Below, piece by piece: positions 1-8,906 of a stretch of 52,210 nucleotides of DNA (within the stretch, counting starts at the first letter, position 1; each line of letters begins with the position of its first letter). A program made the translations under genes and the position numbers. The notes beneath the pieces are model-generated. The model was given only the letters and a program-made list of their open reading frames with translations, was not told the DNA's origin and made no database searches. Source of the DNA: CAZJVD01 sp964549505 (GTDB lineage Bacteria > Bdellovibrionota > UBA1018 > CAZJVD01); NCBI GenBank assembly GCA_964549505.1, contig CAZJVD010000017.1, positions 1-52,210 on the forward strand, read 5' to 3'.

Positions 1-2
1 TG

Positions 3-113
3 CTCAATCTGCGGGATTATATTCGAATCAATGGCCTCGAAGGCCAGGGCTTTCATCGAGAAGAAGCGCGATGGATGATCGCGCAGACAAAGCGGGGTTG
101 GAATACGAGTTGA
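3..113 (+). CDS. Possible C-terminal tail of an unidentified protein (partial)
   Basis: An open frame enters from the left edge and ends at a TGA at 111-113, giving 36 residues that begin L-N-L-R-D-Y-I-R and end R-G-W-N-T-S. The composition (mixed charged and aromatic residues) is protein-like, but no family is recognisable from so short a tail. A second frame also stays open to a TGA near 116-118, so the choice of frame is uncertain. No start is visible. Confidence 0.3.
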   Translation, partial: LNLRDYIRINGLEGQGFHREEARWMIAQTKRGWNTS

Positions 114-139
114 GGTGAGGGGCGAGAGAGGTCGGGCCA

Positions 140-271
140 CGGGCTGCCGGTTTCAGGTCATGGGCTGCCGTCTTTTGTTTAGTTCGATCAATCAGCTAAC
201 TCAGCTACCCGATGCCTGACACTCGGCCTGCAGCCTGAAACCGGCAGCCCGCTTGCCTGAATCCGCAGGCC
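140..271. repeat. Overlapping intergenic inverted repeats
   Basis: Positions 140-157 (CGGGCTGCCGGTTTCAGG) are the exact reverse complement of 234-251, about 76 bases apart. A second pair, GGCCTGC at 225-231 and GCAGGCC at 265-271, encloses the right arm, so the two folds compete. GGGCTGCCG also recurs directly at 162-170. The rest of 114-296 shows no gene. The structure lies just downstream of the ppx stop and could be a terminator, a degenerate miniature element or an RNA switch. None has a clear U-tract on either side. Confidence 0.6.
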
Positions 272-296
272 AGTTCGCCCGAATTCAATCTCTCTT

Positions 297-1235
297 CTAC
301 CGCCTCGGCGGGATCACGAGCGATTCCATCATTTCTTCGAAGATGCCGTCACGTAAGGAATACTCGGTCGTGTAAAATTTCTTGAGATGAAACGCGCGGC
401 CGAATTCTTCGAGGAGAACTGTGCCGGCCAGCATGATATCAACACGTTTTGGATCCATTCCCGGAATTTTAAGCAGTTCTTTCTGGGTAAGCGGGACAAG
501 TTTCTTGACGAGGTCGCCGAGGGCGTCGACTCGAAAAGGATCGACTTTCGAGTCTTTCTTTTTGAGAATTTTTTCAATGGCGCGTGCAGTTCCGCTGGAT
601 CCAATACCGATCATCAGCTTGGGCCAATTGCGTTTCTGAACCACCGGCTCGATCACGGATCGAATATGGGTTCGCAAAGGCGCTAACAGATCCTCGCCCT
701 TCCCGTTTCCCTGGGGAGGACTGGATTTAAGAAACATTTGATGCAGACGATTGGCGCCGAGTTTGAAGCTGAAGCGATCGAGAATTGTTTTCTTCTGACA
801 AATCGACACTTCGGTCGAACCGCCACCAATATCAATCAGCGCAAAAACACCGCTCGGCGTGACTTCGTTATTCAGGATGCCCTTTGCAATCAAAAGCGCC
901 TCTTGATCACCACTGATGACTTCGATCTGAATGCCAGCTTTCGACTTCACTTCCTTCAAAAGGTCCTGGGGATTCTTCGAATCCCGAACAGCGCTCGTTG
1001 CAAACGCTCGAACATCCGAAACACCAAGTTGCTTGATCCTCTTTGAAAAACTATCGATGGCATCAACCGTACGCTTGATAGCGGGTTCGCTGAGTACGCC
1101 ACGATCAAAAAGTCCATCGCCCAAGCGCACCATCTGCTTTTCGCGATGAAGACGACGAACTTCGCCGAGTTCCTTGACCTCATACACATCGAAACGGACG
1201 GAGTTCGTCCCTAGGTCAATGACCGCAATGCGCAC
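297..1235 (-). CDS. ppx: Exopolyphosphatase / pppGpp phosphatase (Ppx/GppA family)
   Basis: Hydrolyses terminal phosphate from polyphosphate, or pppGpp to ppGpp, in the cytosol. The 312-residue protein has the ASKHA nucleotide-fold phosphate-1 motif DLGTNS (7-12), the SGDQEA segment (108-113) and the phosphate-2 motif DIGGGSTE (about 135-142), all typical of Ppx/GppA. The frame is open further upstream to 1319, but the GTG at 1235 is preferred: GGGAGGA lies 5 bases before it and the motif then sits at the usual N-terminal position. It lacks the long C-terminal HD half of E. coli Ppx, so it is a short-type member. It starts 23 bases after sixA, in a ppk-sixA-ppx operon. Ppx versus GppA specificity cannot be decided from sequence. 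Confidence 0.88.
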   Translation of the reverse strand: MRIAVIDLGTNSVRFDVYEVKELGEVRRLHREKQMVRLGDGLFDRGVLSEPAIKRTVDAIDSFSKRIKQLGVSDVRAFATSAVRDSKNPQDLLKEVKSKAGIQIEVISGDQEALLIAKGILNNEVTPSGVFALIDIGGGSTEVSICQKKTILDRFSFKLGANRLHQMFLKSSPPQGNGKGEDLLAPLRTHIRSVIEPVVQKRNWPKLMIGIGSSGTARAIEKILKKKDSKVDPFRVDALGDLVKKLVPLTQKELLKIPGMDPKRVDIMLAGTVLLEEFGRAFHLKKFYTTEYSLRDGIFEEMMESLVIPPRR

Positions 1236-1258
1236 TTGAGTCCTCCCAAACAGGCCTT

Positions 1259-1807
1259 TCAGCTGTCGGAATCGAGTACCGCGGCCAGTTTTTTGAGCTG
1301 TGAAGGTTGGATAAAGCATTGAACTTCAGCTGTCTGAAACTCGAGCTCCCCTTTCTTTTCATCGACATTTTTAAATTTTAGCAAACAAGCGCCACCTTTT
1401 TTCAAAGAAATGCGACCGATCCCAGTATCTCGCGTGGCAGCCTCAATCAATTTGCCCAGCATAGGTTCGTGTCCAATCACGCAAACCGAGGCGGAACGAC
1501 GGGTCTGAGCACTCAGCCACTTGAGAATACGTGCCGGTGCTTGCAGCGGCATGGCTTCGCGTCGTTCAACCAAACGAGCGCGGGGGTAGTTTTTTGCAAG
1601 AATCGTCGCGGTTTGCTTGGCACGAATGTACGGACTCGTCACAAGAAGATCGACTTCGGGCAAAAGTGTGCGTATCGCCTTCGAGTAAGACTTGAACTCT
1701 CGCTCACCTTTCGAAGTCAGCGGTCGCAGCGAATCGGGCTTCTTGGTTTTCTTAAAATCGACACGATCTTCGGCCTCAGCATGCCGAATAAGTAAAAGTC
1801 GTTTCAC
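1259..1807 (-). CDS. sixA: SixA-type phosphohistidine phosphatase
   Basis: A 182-residue histidine-phosphatase-superfamily protein. The RHA motif near the N-terminus supplies the nucleophile (H9), TSPYIRAKQTA (58-68) is the SixA signature region, and GHEPML places the second catalytic His at 113. SixA removes phosphate from phosphohistidine on partner proteins. It starts at a GTG sharing 4 bases (GTGA) with the ppk stop. Its place between ppk and ppx suggests a role in phosphate or polyphosphate control. PPK1 works through a phosphohistidine intermediate, so an action on PPK is conceivable, but that is inference. Confidence 0.88.
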   Translation of the reverse strand: MKRLLLIRHAEAEDRVDFKKTKKPDSLRPLTSKGEREFKSYSKAIRTLLPEVDLLVTSPYIRAKQTATILAKNYPRARLVERREAMPLQAPARILKWLSAQTRRSASVCVIGHEPMLGKLIEAATRDTGIGRISLKKGGACLLKFKNVDEKKGELEFQTAEVQCFIQPSQLKKLAAVLDSDS

Positions 1808-3897
1808 ACCCAGCGCCCCCCGCCCGATCGTACAACGGAATCACGCGCATGGTTCATCCAAACTTCGTGAACGCCGATTTCTCCGGAATCCGCCCCACCA
1901 CTCGTCGTCGCAGCGCGATGCACATACGTTCCGTCCTGCTGCAATTCCCAAGATTGCGCTTTGTCGTTGAGAAGCGCTTGGAGAATATCCCAGCACTGTT
2001 TTCGCGGAACCTTGTCTTCGATCGGAACCATGATCTCAACCCGTCCGTTCAGATTGCGTGACATCCAATCAGCCGATCCCATGTAGAACTTGCCCTCTTG
2101 AGGCGTCTTAGCTCCCGCGCGAAAGTAGAAAATCCGAGAATGCTCCAAGAATCGACCAATCACCGAACGCACACGGATCCGCTCGCTCAATCCCGACTTT
2201 CCGGGAACAAGACAGCAGAAACCACGGACAATGAGATCGATCTCAACACCCGCATTCGACGCTTCGTAAAGTAAATCAATAATCGCCTGATCCTCGAGAC
2301 TGTTCATCTTTGCGATGATGTGCGCAGGTTTTCCCTGCTGTGCAGCCTCGGACTCTTTCTGAATGAGCTCGACAAACTTCTCACGCATGTTGATGGGTGA
2401 AACGAGAAACTTCTTATAGTTACGCTTGAGCGACAGACCGGTGAGATAGTTGAATATCTCAATAAGCTCAGAATTCACTTTGGGATTGGATGTGAAGAGT
2501 CCCACGTCGGTATAGGCTTTCGCCGTCAGACTGTTGTAGTTCCCAGTTCCCATATGCGCGTAAAACTTAAAGTCCCCTTGCTCACGACGCACGATCAGCG
2601 CCATCTTACAATGCGTCTTAAGACCGACCACTCCATACACAACATGAACGCCAGATTTTTCGAGTACTTCGCCCCAGTAGATATTCCGCTCTTCATCGAA
2701 TCTTGCCTTCACTTCGACAACGCAAACCACTTGCTTACCTTCTTCGGCCGCACGAATGAGCAGCGGAATAAACGGACTCTGATCTCCCGTACGATACAAT
2801 GTCATCTTGATCGCAAGCACCTCGGGATCTTCAACCGCTGCGTGAATGAAACGCTCTACGCTTGTCGAAAAACTTTCGAAAGGATGATGAACAAGAACAT
2901 CGCGTTCCTTGAGCAGGCGAAAGAAGTCGATCTTCTCTTCCGCAAAGGCCGGCGATGTGACCGGGACCCAAGGACGATACTTGAGGTCTGGATAGTTGAG
3001 CGCAAACACTTCTTCGAGAGGTTTGTAACTGAGCTCGCCCTCTGTTTCGTAAAAGTCTTCGGGCCCAAGCGAGAGCTCGGTCTCGAGTAGATTGAGCATC
3101 CAGGGATCGGGACCCGCGCTATGTTCCATGCGCACGATCTCGGCAACACGTCGTAAGCGCAGCTCTTCTTCGACAAGATCGAGAAGATCTTCGACGTCGT
3201 CACGAACCTGATCAATGTCGGCATTGCGTGTGATCCGAAAAGGCATGACCTTCTCAACCACCATCTCCGGAAAAAGCTCGGCCAAATTGCTCTCGATGAT
3301 GTCACGGAGACGGATCAGTTTGACACCCACAGTATGCGGTTCTGTTTCGACGCGTACCCATTGCGGAAGCACATGAGGAATCTTGATGCGCGCAAAGAGA
3401 CGATCTTTACTTTTTGGAACGTGAAGCTTCACGCCCAGCGAAACAGAAAGATTCGAAAGAAACGGAAATGGATGCGCCGGATCCACCGCGAGCGGTGTCA
3501 GAACTGGAAAAACTCGGTTTCGAAAGTATTGAGCGCAGAACTCTTTTTCGCCGGCCCCAAGATCTTTCCATTCGGTGAGGTCGATTCCCTTGGCACGCAG
3601 CTCAGGAACCAGGACACCATGAAAACACTGTCCACGTTCTTCTTTCAGTTTCAGAACACGCGTTCGCAACTCGGATAGAATACTCGCAGATCCCGCGGCT
3701 GCTGGGAGCTGAGTCTGTAGCGCGACACGTTTGAGATAGCCGACACGCTTCATGAAAAACTCGTCAAGATTCGACGAGAAGATGGAGAGAAAGCGCGCGC
3801 GCTCTAAAAGTGGAATCTTAGAATCCTGTGCTTGATACAGAACACGACGATCAAACTCGAGCCAACTCAGATCGCGATTAAAGTAAGTCTTTTCCAT
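1804..3897 (-). CDS. ppk1: Polyphosphate kinase 1
   Basis: Makes inorganic polyphosphate reversibly from ATP. With the ATG at 3897 the protein is 697 residues, matching the family, and begins M-E-K-T-Y-F-N-R-D-L-S-W-L-E-F, the conserved PPK1 N-terminus. The upstream extension to 3942 is judged untranslated. The autophosphorylated histidine is H429 in GLKTHCKM, and the second conserved histidine is H586 in FLEHSRIFYF, equivalent to E. coli H435 and H592. N, head and two PLD-like C-terminal domains are all present. It leads a ppk-sixA-ppx operon and overlaps sixA by 4 bases. The start has only a weak GAGAG upstream. Confidence 0.96.
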   Translation of the reverse strand: MEKTYFNRDLSWLEFDRRVLYQAQDSKIPLLERARFLSIFSSNLDEFFMKRVGYLKRVALQTQLPAAAGSASILSELRTRVLKLKEERGQCFHGVLVPELRAKGIDLTEWKDLGAGEKEFCAQYFRNRVFPVLTPLAVDPAHPFPFLSNLSVSLGVKLHVPKSKDRLFARIKIPHVLPQWVRVETEPHTVGVKLIRLRDIIESNLAELFPEMVVEKVMPFRITRNADIDQVRDDVEDLLDLVEEELRLRRVAEIVRMEHSAGPDPWMLNLLETELSLGPEDFYETEGELSYKPLEEVFALNYPDLKYRPWVPVTSPAFAEEKIDFFRLLKERDVLVHHPFESFSTSVERFIHAAVEDPEVLAIKMTLYRTGDQSPFIPLLIRAAEEGKQVVCVVEVKARFDEERNIYWGEVLEKSGVHVVYGVVGLKTHCKMALIVRREQGDFKFYAHMGTGNYNSLTAKAYTDVGLFTSNPKVNSELIEIFNYLTGLSLKRNYKKFLVSPINMREKFVELIQKESEAAQQGKPAHIIAKMNSLEDQAIIDLLYEASNAGVEIDLIVRGFCCLVPGKSGLSERIRVRSVIGRFLEHSRIFYFRAGAKTPQEGKFYMGSADWMSRNLNGRVEIMVPIEDKVPRKQCWDILQALLNDKAQSWELQQDGTYVHRAATTSGGADSGEIGVHEVWMNHARDSVVRSGGGRWV

Positions 3898-3926
3898 CTC
3901 TCGACGCCAAACGCTCGCCAGCCCGA

Positions 3927-4262
3927 TCAGCCAGGAGGCCAAGCAAGCGTGCGGCCCCCCAGAAGATGCAGATGGATGTGCGGAACGGCTTGACCAGCGT
4001 CCTCTTTACAATTGATCACGACGCGGTAACCACGGTCCAAACCGAGCTTGCGCGCGATCTTCGGTATCGTTGCCAGCAAGTGTCCCATCAAAGCAGCGTC
4101 CTGGGGCTGAACATCATCCAGCGTCGGAATCTCGCGTTTCGGAATGAGAAGCACATGAATAGGGGCCTTAGGATCGATATCGTGGAACGCCAGGCACTGC
4201 TCGTCTTCGTAGACAATCTTGGCGGGGATCTCTCGATCGAGAATCTTTTTAAACACCGTCAT
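3927..4262 (-). CDS. hinT: HIT family nucleoside phosphoramidase (HinT-like)
   Basis: A 111-residue histidine-triad protein that hydrolyses AMP-linked phosphoramidates such as adenylated lysine. It starts M-T-V-F-K-K-I-L-D-R-E-I-P-A, the standard HinT N-terminus, so the in-frame extension to 4415 is rejected. The HIPxHV-like segment is at 'APIHVLLIP' and the catalytic triad is HIHLHLLGG near the C-terminus. It ends 29 bases upstream of the ppk start on the same strand, so the two may be cotranscribed. The start has only a weak ribosome-binding site. Confidence 0.93.
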   Translation of the reverse strand: MTVFKKILDREIPAKIVYEDEQCLAFHDIDPKAPIHVLLIPKREIPTLDDVQPQDAALMGHLLATIPKIARKLGLDRGYRVVINCKEDAGQAVPHIHLHLLGGRTLAWPPG

Positions 4263-4338
4263 GACGGGCGTTATGATGCCATGCCGCAGGCGTTTGTGCC
4301 ACAGGCGCGAACCCGAAATCGTGTTAAAATTGGATGCA

Positions 4339-5598
4339 ATGGTGGACATAACGCGCTTCGAGGCGTGGGATAAACGACTCTTTGATCTGAGCAAAAGCAT
4401 TAAGGTTTTGGGCATGTTGGGCTGGCCCCGCGATACGGCTCAGAGCTTCATCGAGGCCTATCGAAAGGGAAAGGACGGGATTCTCCCGAATATCAGCCAC
4501 CCCAAGCTCGATCTCAGCGCGACGATTCATGGCCTTAAGACATTGCGGTCCGAGATTCCGCGCACCGAACCGATCGGCTGTTTTCTATCGGACACGGCCG
4601 AAAGTTACCTGCAGGCAGCCGATCTCCTGAACAGCCGCGGCACCCCAGAGTTCACCGAGATTTCAAAAATAATGTACGGAGCACCTGGCGACAAGATTCG
4701 CGGTTCCGAACTGAGTAACCTCGATGCTGCGGAACATTTTGTCCGAGCCACGCAGGAGTCTTTTGGGCTGAGTCCTCTGCTCGGAGACGATTTTTGCCTA
4801 CGCCCCGAAGCCGTACGTGACGATCTTCAAAAGCGTGTGAACGAGTTTTTCGTGGGTCAGTCGATTGAGATCCGTCTCGATCCATCGTTGTCAGCAAAAG
4901 CGGCGGCAGGTGCCGATCGTATTTCGATTCGCGGTGGATCACCGTTTAGTCGTTATGACTTAGATCAGCTTTGGTCGCACGAGGCGCTCGTTCATACGTT
5001 GACCGCACTGAATGGACGTTCGCAGCCACATTTTAAATCGTTTTCGCTCGGTGCTCCGCGAGCAACGGCTACACAAGAAGGATTGGCAACATTTTCGGAG
5101 CTGCTGACAGGCGTGATTGATCTCGATCGTCTCAAACGGATCGCGCTTCGGATTCGTGCGATTGCGATCGCAGAGAGCGGTGGCGATTTCATGGACGTGT
5201 TTCGTTTCATGCTCGATCAAGGACAAACTGAAAACGAGAGCTTCTGGTCTGCTCAACGCGTGTTTCGCGGCGGGAATGTTAAAGGCGGATCGTTTTTCAC
5301 GAAGGACGTTGTTTATCTTGAGGGTTTGATCTCAACACACACGTTCTTTCGTTGGTGCATGCACACCAAGCGCCTCGACACCGCTGTTCGGCTCTTTGCC
5401 GGAAAAATGACTTTCGAAGATGCTGTCCTGCTCGGGCCTACGTTTGAACGCGGCTGGATCAAACCACCGAAGTTTCAGCCGCCTTGGCTCCAGAACTACC
5501 ACTGCCTCGCCGCCCACTTGGCGTTTTCGATCTTTACCCAAACGATTTCGCTCGACCGCTTTCAGGAAGTATTTCTCGAAGCGCTCGCCGCCACTTAG
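4339..5598 (+). CDS. QEGLA-motif (DUF1704) zinc metallopeptidase-like protein
   Basis: A 419-residue protein of the DUF1704/TIGR02421 family, whose bacterial members are annotated 'flavohemoglobin expression-modulating QEGLA motif protein' and whose animal relatives are tubulin/tyrosine carboxypeptidases (MATCAP). It has an HExxxH metal site, HEALVH (214-219), and the name-giving TQEGLA (245-250), where the Glu is the third ligand in the eukaryotic enzymes. No signal peptide, so cytosolic. The ATG at 4339 is chosen because the N-terminal extension from 4219 lies across hinT and looks non-coding. It is divergent from hinT across 76 bases. The bacterial substrate is unknown; peptidase activity is inferred from the motif. 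Confidence 0.8.
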   Translation: MVDITRFEAWDKRLFDLSKSIKVLGMLGWPRDTAQSFIEAYRKGKDGILPNISHPKLDLSATIHGLKTLRSEIPRTEPIGCFLSDTAESYLQAADLLNSRGTPEFTEISKIMYGAPGDKIRGSELSNLDAAEHFVRATQESFGLSPLLGDDFCLRPEAVRDDLQKRVNEFFVGQSIEIRLDPSLSAKAAAGADRISIRGGSPFSRYDLDQLWSHEALVHTLTALNGRSQPHFKSFSLGAPRATATQEGLATFSELLTGVIDLDRLKRIALRIRAIAIAESGGDFMDVFRFMLDQGQTENESFWSAQRVFRGGNVKGGSFFTKDVVYLEGLISTHTFFRWCMHTKRLDTAVRLFAGKMTFEDAVLLGPTFERGWIKPPKFQPPWLQNYHCLAAHLAFSIFTQTISLDRFQEVFLEALAAT

Positions 5599-5605
5599 TG
5601 TCCGG

Positions 5606-6400
5606 CTATTTGGTGAACAGCAGACTGATCTTGAGCGATCGGCCGGCGACAATCTTGGGAAATGTGATCCGGTCGAGCACGCCACGCAAGCAATCTTGAA
5701 GACCGGCCACACTACCGGGCGCTGCGCCCTTCTGTCGATCGAACGCCACTCGCAAATCACCAAGGCGTCCGCTCGATGCCACGCCCATCACCAGTTCGGC
5801 CTTACCTTGGAGTTTTGAGTCCAAGAAGAGAGCACGTTCATAACATTCCCGAAAGCGCGCCTGATTTTTTCCCAAGAGCGCCACCACGTCGTTGAAATCT
5901 TCGTCAGCCTGCTCGGAGTTCTGACCGCTGAGCTCGAGACTCTCCCATGCGAAAACACGCCCCTGTTGACCTGGGCTTGCGTCGTTAAGCTCGGACAAAA
6001 GAGCGCGAGCATTGAACTGGGTGCGTTGCCGGCTCCAGTTCTGACCAACGGATTTCTTCGAACGAAACGCGGACACGTCCATTTTCGCACCACGGGCGAC
6101 CTTGACAGAACCTTTGAGCCCACCACCCTCAGGACGAGAAGCCAATTTAAGAAGGCGACTGAGACCTGCGTCTTTTTTCGGATCGGCCTTGGGAGCGCTT
6201 GTAACTCGCGAAGGCGCGGGCGTATGCGGTGCAACCACCGACTTCGATCTCGCAGGCGACGCCAATGTCACGGTGATCGGCGGGCGCTCTCGCCTACGAT
6301 CACGATCGAGAACCTGTACAACGAGCAAGCCGCAAATCAGACCGCAGTGGAGTCCCAGCGAACCTAAAAATGCGCGTGAAGGCGAATGTGCGAGTGTCAT
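5606..6400 (-). CDS. AgmX/PglI C-terminal-domain (TonB-like) envelope protein
   Basis: A 264-residue protein with one N-terminal membrane helix (about 11-30), a Pro/Ala/Lys-rich linker (about 40-80) and a C-terminal AgmX/PglI domain (about 170-264). The domain shows the usual R-x-C-Y-E-R-A-L start, a G-K-A-E-L-V-M-G-V core and an L-Q-D-C-L...I-T-F-P-K end, with the paired cysteines typical of the family. Relatives span the periplasm in gliding and TonB-type machines and carry force or signal from the inner membrane. It is last in a five-gene cluster and overlaps its upstream neighbour by ATGA. No ExbB/ExbD-type motor genes are in the window, so its energy source is unknown. Confidence 0.75.
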   Translation of the reverse strand: MTLAHSPSRAFLGSLGLHCGLICGLLVVQVLDRDRRRERPPITVTLASPARSKSVVAPHTPAPSRVTSAPKADPKKDAGLSRLLKLASRPEGGGLKGSVKVARGAKMDVSAFRSKKSVGQNWSRQRTQFNARALLSELNDASPGQQGRVFAWESLELSGQNSEQADEDFNDVVALLGKNQARFRECYERALFLDSKLQGKAELVMGVASSGRLGDLRVAFDRQKGAAPGSVAGLQDCLRGVLDRITFPKIVAGRSLKISLLFTK

Positions 6401-6660
6401 CGACGGACCCTCGCTTTCTCGGGCACTTTCTTAGGTGCCAACAAGCCCTCTTCAAGATCCGCAAGCGATCGCTCTGCCGCCTTCTTGAGTAGCTCGATTT
6501 GAACACGATCCGACTCGATCATTTGAACCGTTGGGCGCCGGATATCGCCTTCGATCTCGAGATCTCCTAGGTCAACCACAGTACCTTTTGGTGCTTTTGT
6601 CACGGCGTGTGCGACGCTCGGAACGTGCGCCAACAATAAGACTATCAGGAAGCGTGTCAT
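6397..6660 (-). CDS. Small exported protein of the envelope cluster
   Basis: An 87-residue protein starting M-T-R-F-L-I-V-L-L-L-A, with a Sec signal peptide (about 1-19, cleavage after A-H-A). The mature part holds a conserved-looking 'VDLGDLEIEGDIRRP' stretch followed by a charged helix rich in E, K and R. The 5' end overlaps the upstream gene by ATGA and the 3' end overlaps the AgmX-like gene by ATGA, so translation is probably coupled. Small proteins of this kind accompany AgmX-type genes in deltaproteobacterial gliding-like clusters, but I cannot name a family. Confidence 0.65.
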   Translation of the reverse strand: MTRFLIVLLLAHVPSVAHAVTKAPKGTVVDLGDLEIEGDIRRPTVQMIESDRVQIELLKKAAERSLADLEEGLLAPKKVPEKARVRR

Positions 6661-8906
6661 ACACCACGCGTCCAATCTCGCACCGCTTCGGCAATCTGCT
6701 TAAGACCCGATTGGGTGTCGCCATCCACACCCGGAACGGTCTCAATCTTCGTCGCGAGTGCACGAATCGCATCCTCCGCAATTCGCTTGGACTGCTGTCC
6801 AAGTTCGGGATCGTTCCAACGATGCGAAAACACTGTGTTCCAACACTGTCGCGTGACTTGTATCTTGGAAGAAATCTCATCCTCGAGACGCCGACCCTTT
6901 TGAAACTGCGTGCGTTCGATCGCCTCGCTAACGGACACACATTCGCGCACACGCCCAAGGTCAGCGACCTGAGGAGTAGACTTAATCCATTCCCAAAAAG
7001 GATTCTTCTTCAAGGCGGCGACCTTCGTAACCGCGTCCTTAGGGGACCTCAAAGCCGCACGCAACGTAAGGGTGAGTTCGCGCCACCGGGCGCTTCGCTC
7101 ATCGGCATCATGTGCACTCTGAAGCTCCGAGTCTCCAACTGAACTGCGATGAAGAGTCGTACCCAAGAACGCAACTGTACGCATCCGTTCTTTGAGTAAC
7201 CACGGACCGACGATCCTCCAGTGTTTCCAAACCCACGTCTCGTCACTCGTCATGAGTTTCTTTCTAAAGAAAATCTCGCGCTGATCGGGACGAAGAAACG
7301 GTTTTGAAACACTGTCGGATAAATCACTCGGACGCCCGGTCGCTTCGTAAAGAGCAATCCACGGATCGAGTCGACGAGCTTCGCTCACTTCGTTCAACGG
7401 GACAAACTCTTCCAACGCAGGTTCGAGCACATCCCACCGCTTGCTCGCTGCTTGGTTCTTGCACCAGTTCTCGAAATACGGCCAAAATATCGGACGCATC
7501 GGCTCGCCACCGAATCGTCGTACGAACAGAAAAAGGTTCTCGTCTCGAGCGGCACTCGCATCCAAAACAGCCGCTGCTAACTCAGGCTTGAGGTCTTGTC
7601 TCGCAAGGACGACTTCTTCCGCCCGACCGCTTTCATTAAATTTGATGAGTGCAGCCACCGCAGAGGCGACCATCTTACCGGAGTCCTTGGTCCTCATGCT
7701 CAAGACCTTCGCTGCATAATCGAATGCGTGACGCCGAAGCTCAGGATTATTACTCCGACCACACGCTTTCATGGCTCGATCAAATGAAGTGTCTACGATC
7801 TGATCAAATGCGGTCGCATCTAAAACGAACAACCACTCTCGACAGAGTCCCTCTCCATCCGAGAGCGTTTCATAAATATCGATGCGCGCGAAGCGCTCGC
7901 TCAAAACTCCATCACCACCATCATCCGTTCGGAACCGATCCGAAATCTTAATGACACGCTTGAGATTCTCCAGATCATGCGTCTGCAGCGCAGTTCGTGC
8001 ACAACCCCAAAGCATCTCTCGACCCATTTTGGTTTGATCCAACCGAACGATCCCGCGCTCGCTCCAGCTGAGCACTTCGCAAGATCTGAGGGGGGTGATG
8101 AGTCGAGCGAACACGGACCCGGCTAGCACCGGATCACCGCGCAGCGACTCCACGGACTCAAACGATCGCTTTACGATCTCAAGCGACCTTTGAGTCTCAG
8201 CAGACTTGTCACCAGACTTTCGACGAAAGCTTCGCGCAAATCCCTCGAAAAACCCTTTCCAGTCCACCGAAGAAAACCGAAGCGAATCCAGACGACGAAC
8301 CGGCCCCTCGATCTCAACACCTTCATCGGCCAGCTCAACCCAGACACGGCCTAAACCATGGACGATTTCGGGACGCAACGACTCGCTATCAGAACGCTCA
8401 AGCTCGCGGGTCCACAGCTTCCACGTCTCGATCTTCTGATTCTGATTGATCTTAACCCACCCCAGCTTGTACGCGCCGTAAGTCCGATCGGACGAAGTTA
8501 CGGATGATGAATCGAGCAGTGCGCGAAAGTACTTTTCCGCAACCTCAAACTGAGCCGAGTCAAAACTACTGTCACCCGCCACGCGATTGAGGCGATTTCG
8601 ATCGGCGTCCGACAACGTTTTCGATCGCGTGAGCACATACCAAGCGTAGAGATGAAGTTTCTTCTTTAGAATGGATTGATCGAACGACGAAAGAATCGAC
8701 GCGATCTCGACCCGTCGCTCGCCATCGGGTTCCCGATCAAAGGCCCGTTCGAGATCACTCGCGGCACGCTCTTTCTCACCCGCAACAAGATGAGCAAGGC
8801 CGGTTCGAAAGGATGCGTCCGCGGCGTACGCACCGACACCGCCAAAGAGAAGCGCAACCGTCATTGCGACCGTCATGGCGACCGTAAGCGCGACTTTCAT
8901 GGGCAC
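6657..8906 (-). CDS. Large exported helical-repeat protein
   Basis: A 749-residue protein with a signal peptide (about 1-28, ending A-Y-A) and an otherwise mainly helical sequence. The start of the mature part ('GLAHLVAGEKERAASDLERAFDREP' is the first of several such units) looks like degenerate TPR-type repeats, as in scaffold proteins of the periplasm. The signal peptide contains the repeat M-T-V-A-M-T-V-A-M-T-V-A, encoded by three 12-bp units at 8856-8891. It overlaps the upstream gene by 10 bases and the downstream one by 4. A role as a periplasmic scaffold of this cluster is inference. No enzyme motif is visible. Confidence 0.65.
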   Translation of the reverse strand: MPMKVALTVAMTVAMTVALLFGGVGAYAADASFRTGLAHLVAGEKERAASDLERAFDREPDGERRVEIASILSSFDQSILKKKLHLYAWYVLTRSKTLSDADRNRLNRVAGDSSFDSAQFEVAEKYFRALLDSSSVTSSDRTYGAYKLGWVKINQNQKIETWKLWTRELERSDSESLRPEIVHGLGRVWVELADEGVEIEGPVRRLDSLRFSSVDWKGFFEGFARSFRRKSGDKSAETQRSLEIVKRSFESVESLRGDPVLAGSVFARLITPLRSCEVLSWSERGIVRLDQTKMGREMLWGCARTALQTHDLENLKRVIKISDRFRTDDGGDGVLSERFARIDIYETLSDGEGLCREWLFVLDATAFDQIVDTSFDRAMKACGRSNNPELRRHAFDYAAKVLSMRTKDSGKMVASAVAALIKFNESGRAEEVVLARQDLKPELAAAVLDASAARDENLFLFVRRFGGEPMRPIFWPYFENWCKNQAASKRWDVLEPALEEFVPLNEVSEARRLDPWIALYEATGRPSDLSDSVSKPFLRPDQREIFFRKKLMTSDETWVWKHWRIVGPWLLKERMRTVAFLGTTLHRSSVGDSELQSAHDADERSARWRELTLTLRAALRSPKDAVTKVAALKKNPFWEWIKSTPQVADLGRVRECVSVSEAIERTQFQKGRRLEDEISSKIQVTRQCWNTVFSHRWNDPELGQQSKRIAEDAIRALATKIETVPGVDGDTQSGLKQIAEAVRDWTRGV

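Noticed and set aside
2554..3090. 178-residue plus-strand open frame within ppk1
   Set aside because: Lies wholly antisense to a clearly conserved gene and has no family motif or ribosome-binding site. It is a by-product of the G/C-biased third positions.
6531..7142. 203-residue plus-strand open frame across two envelope-cluster genes
   Set aside because: Antisense to the exported proteins, very rich in Arg and Leu, and without signal or domain.
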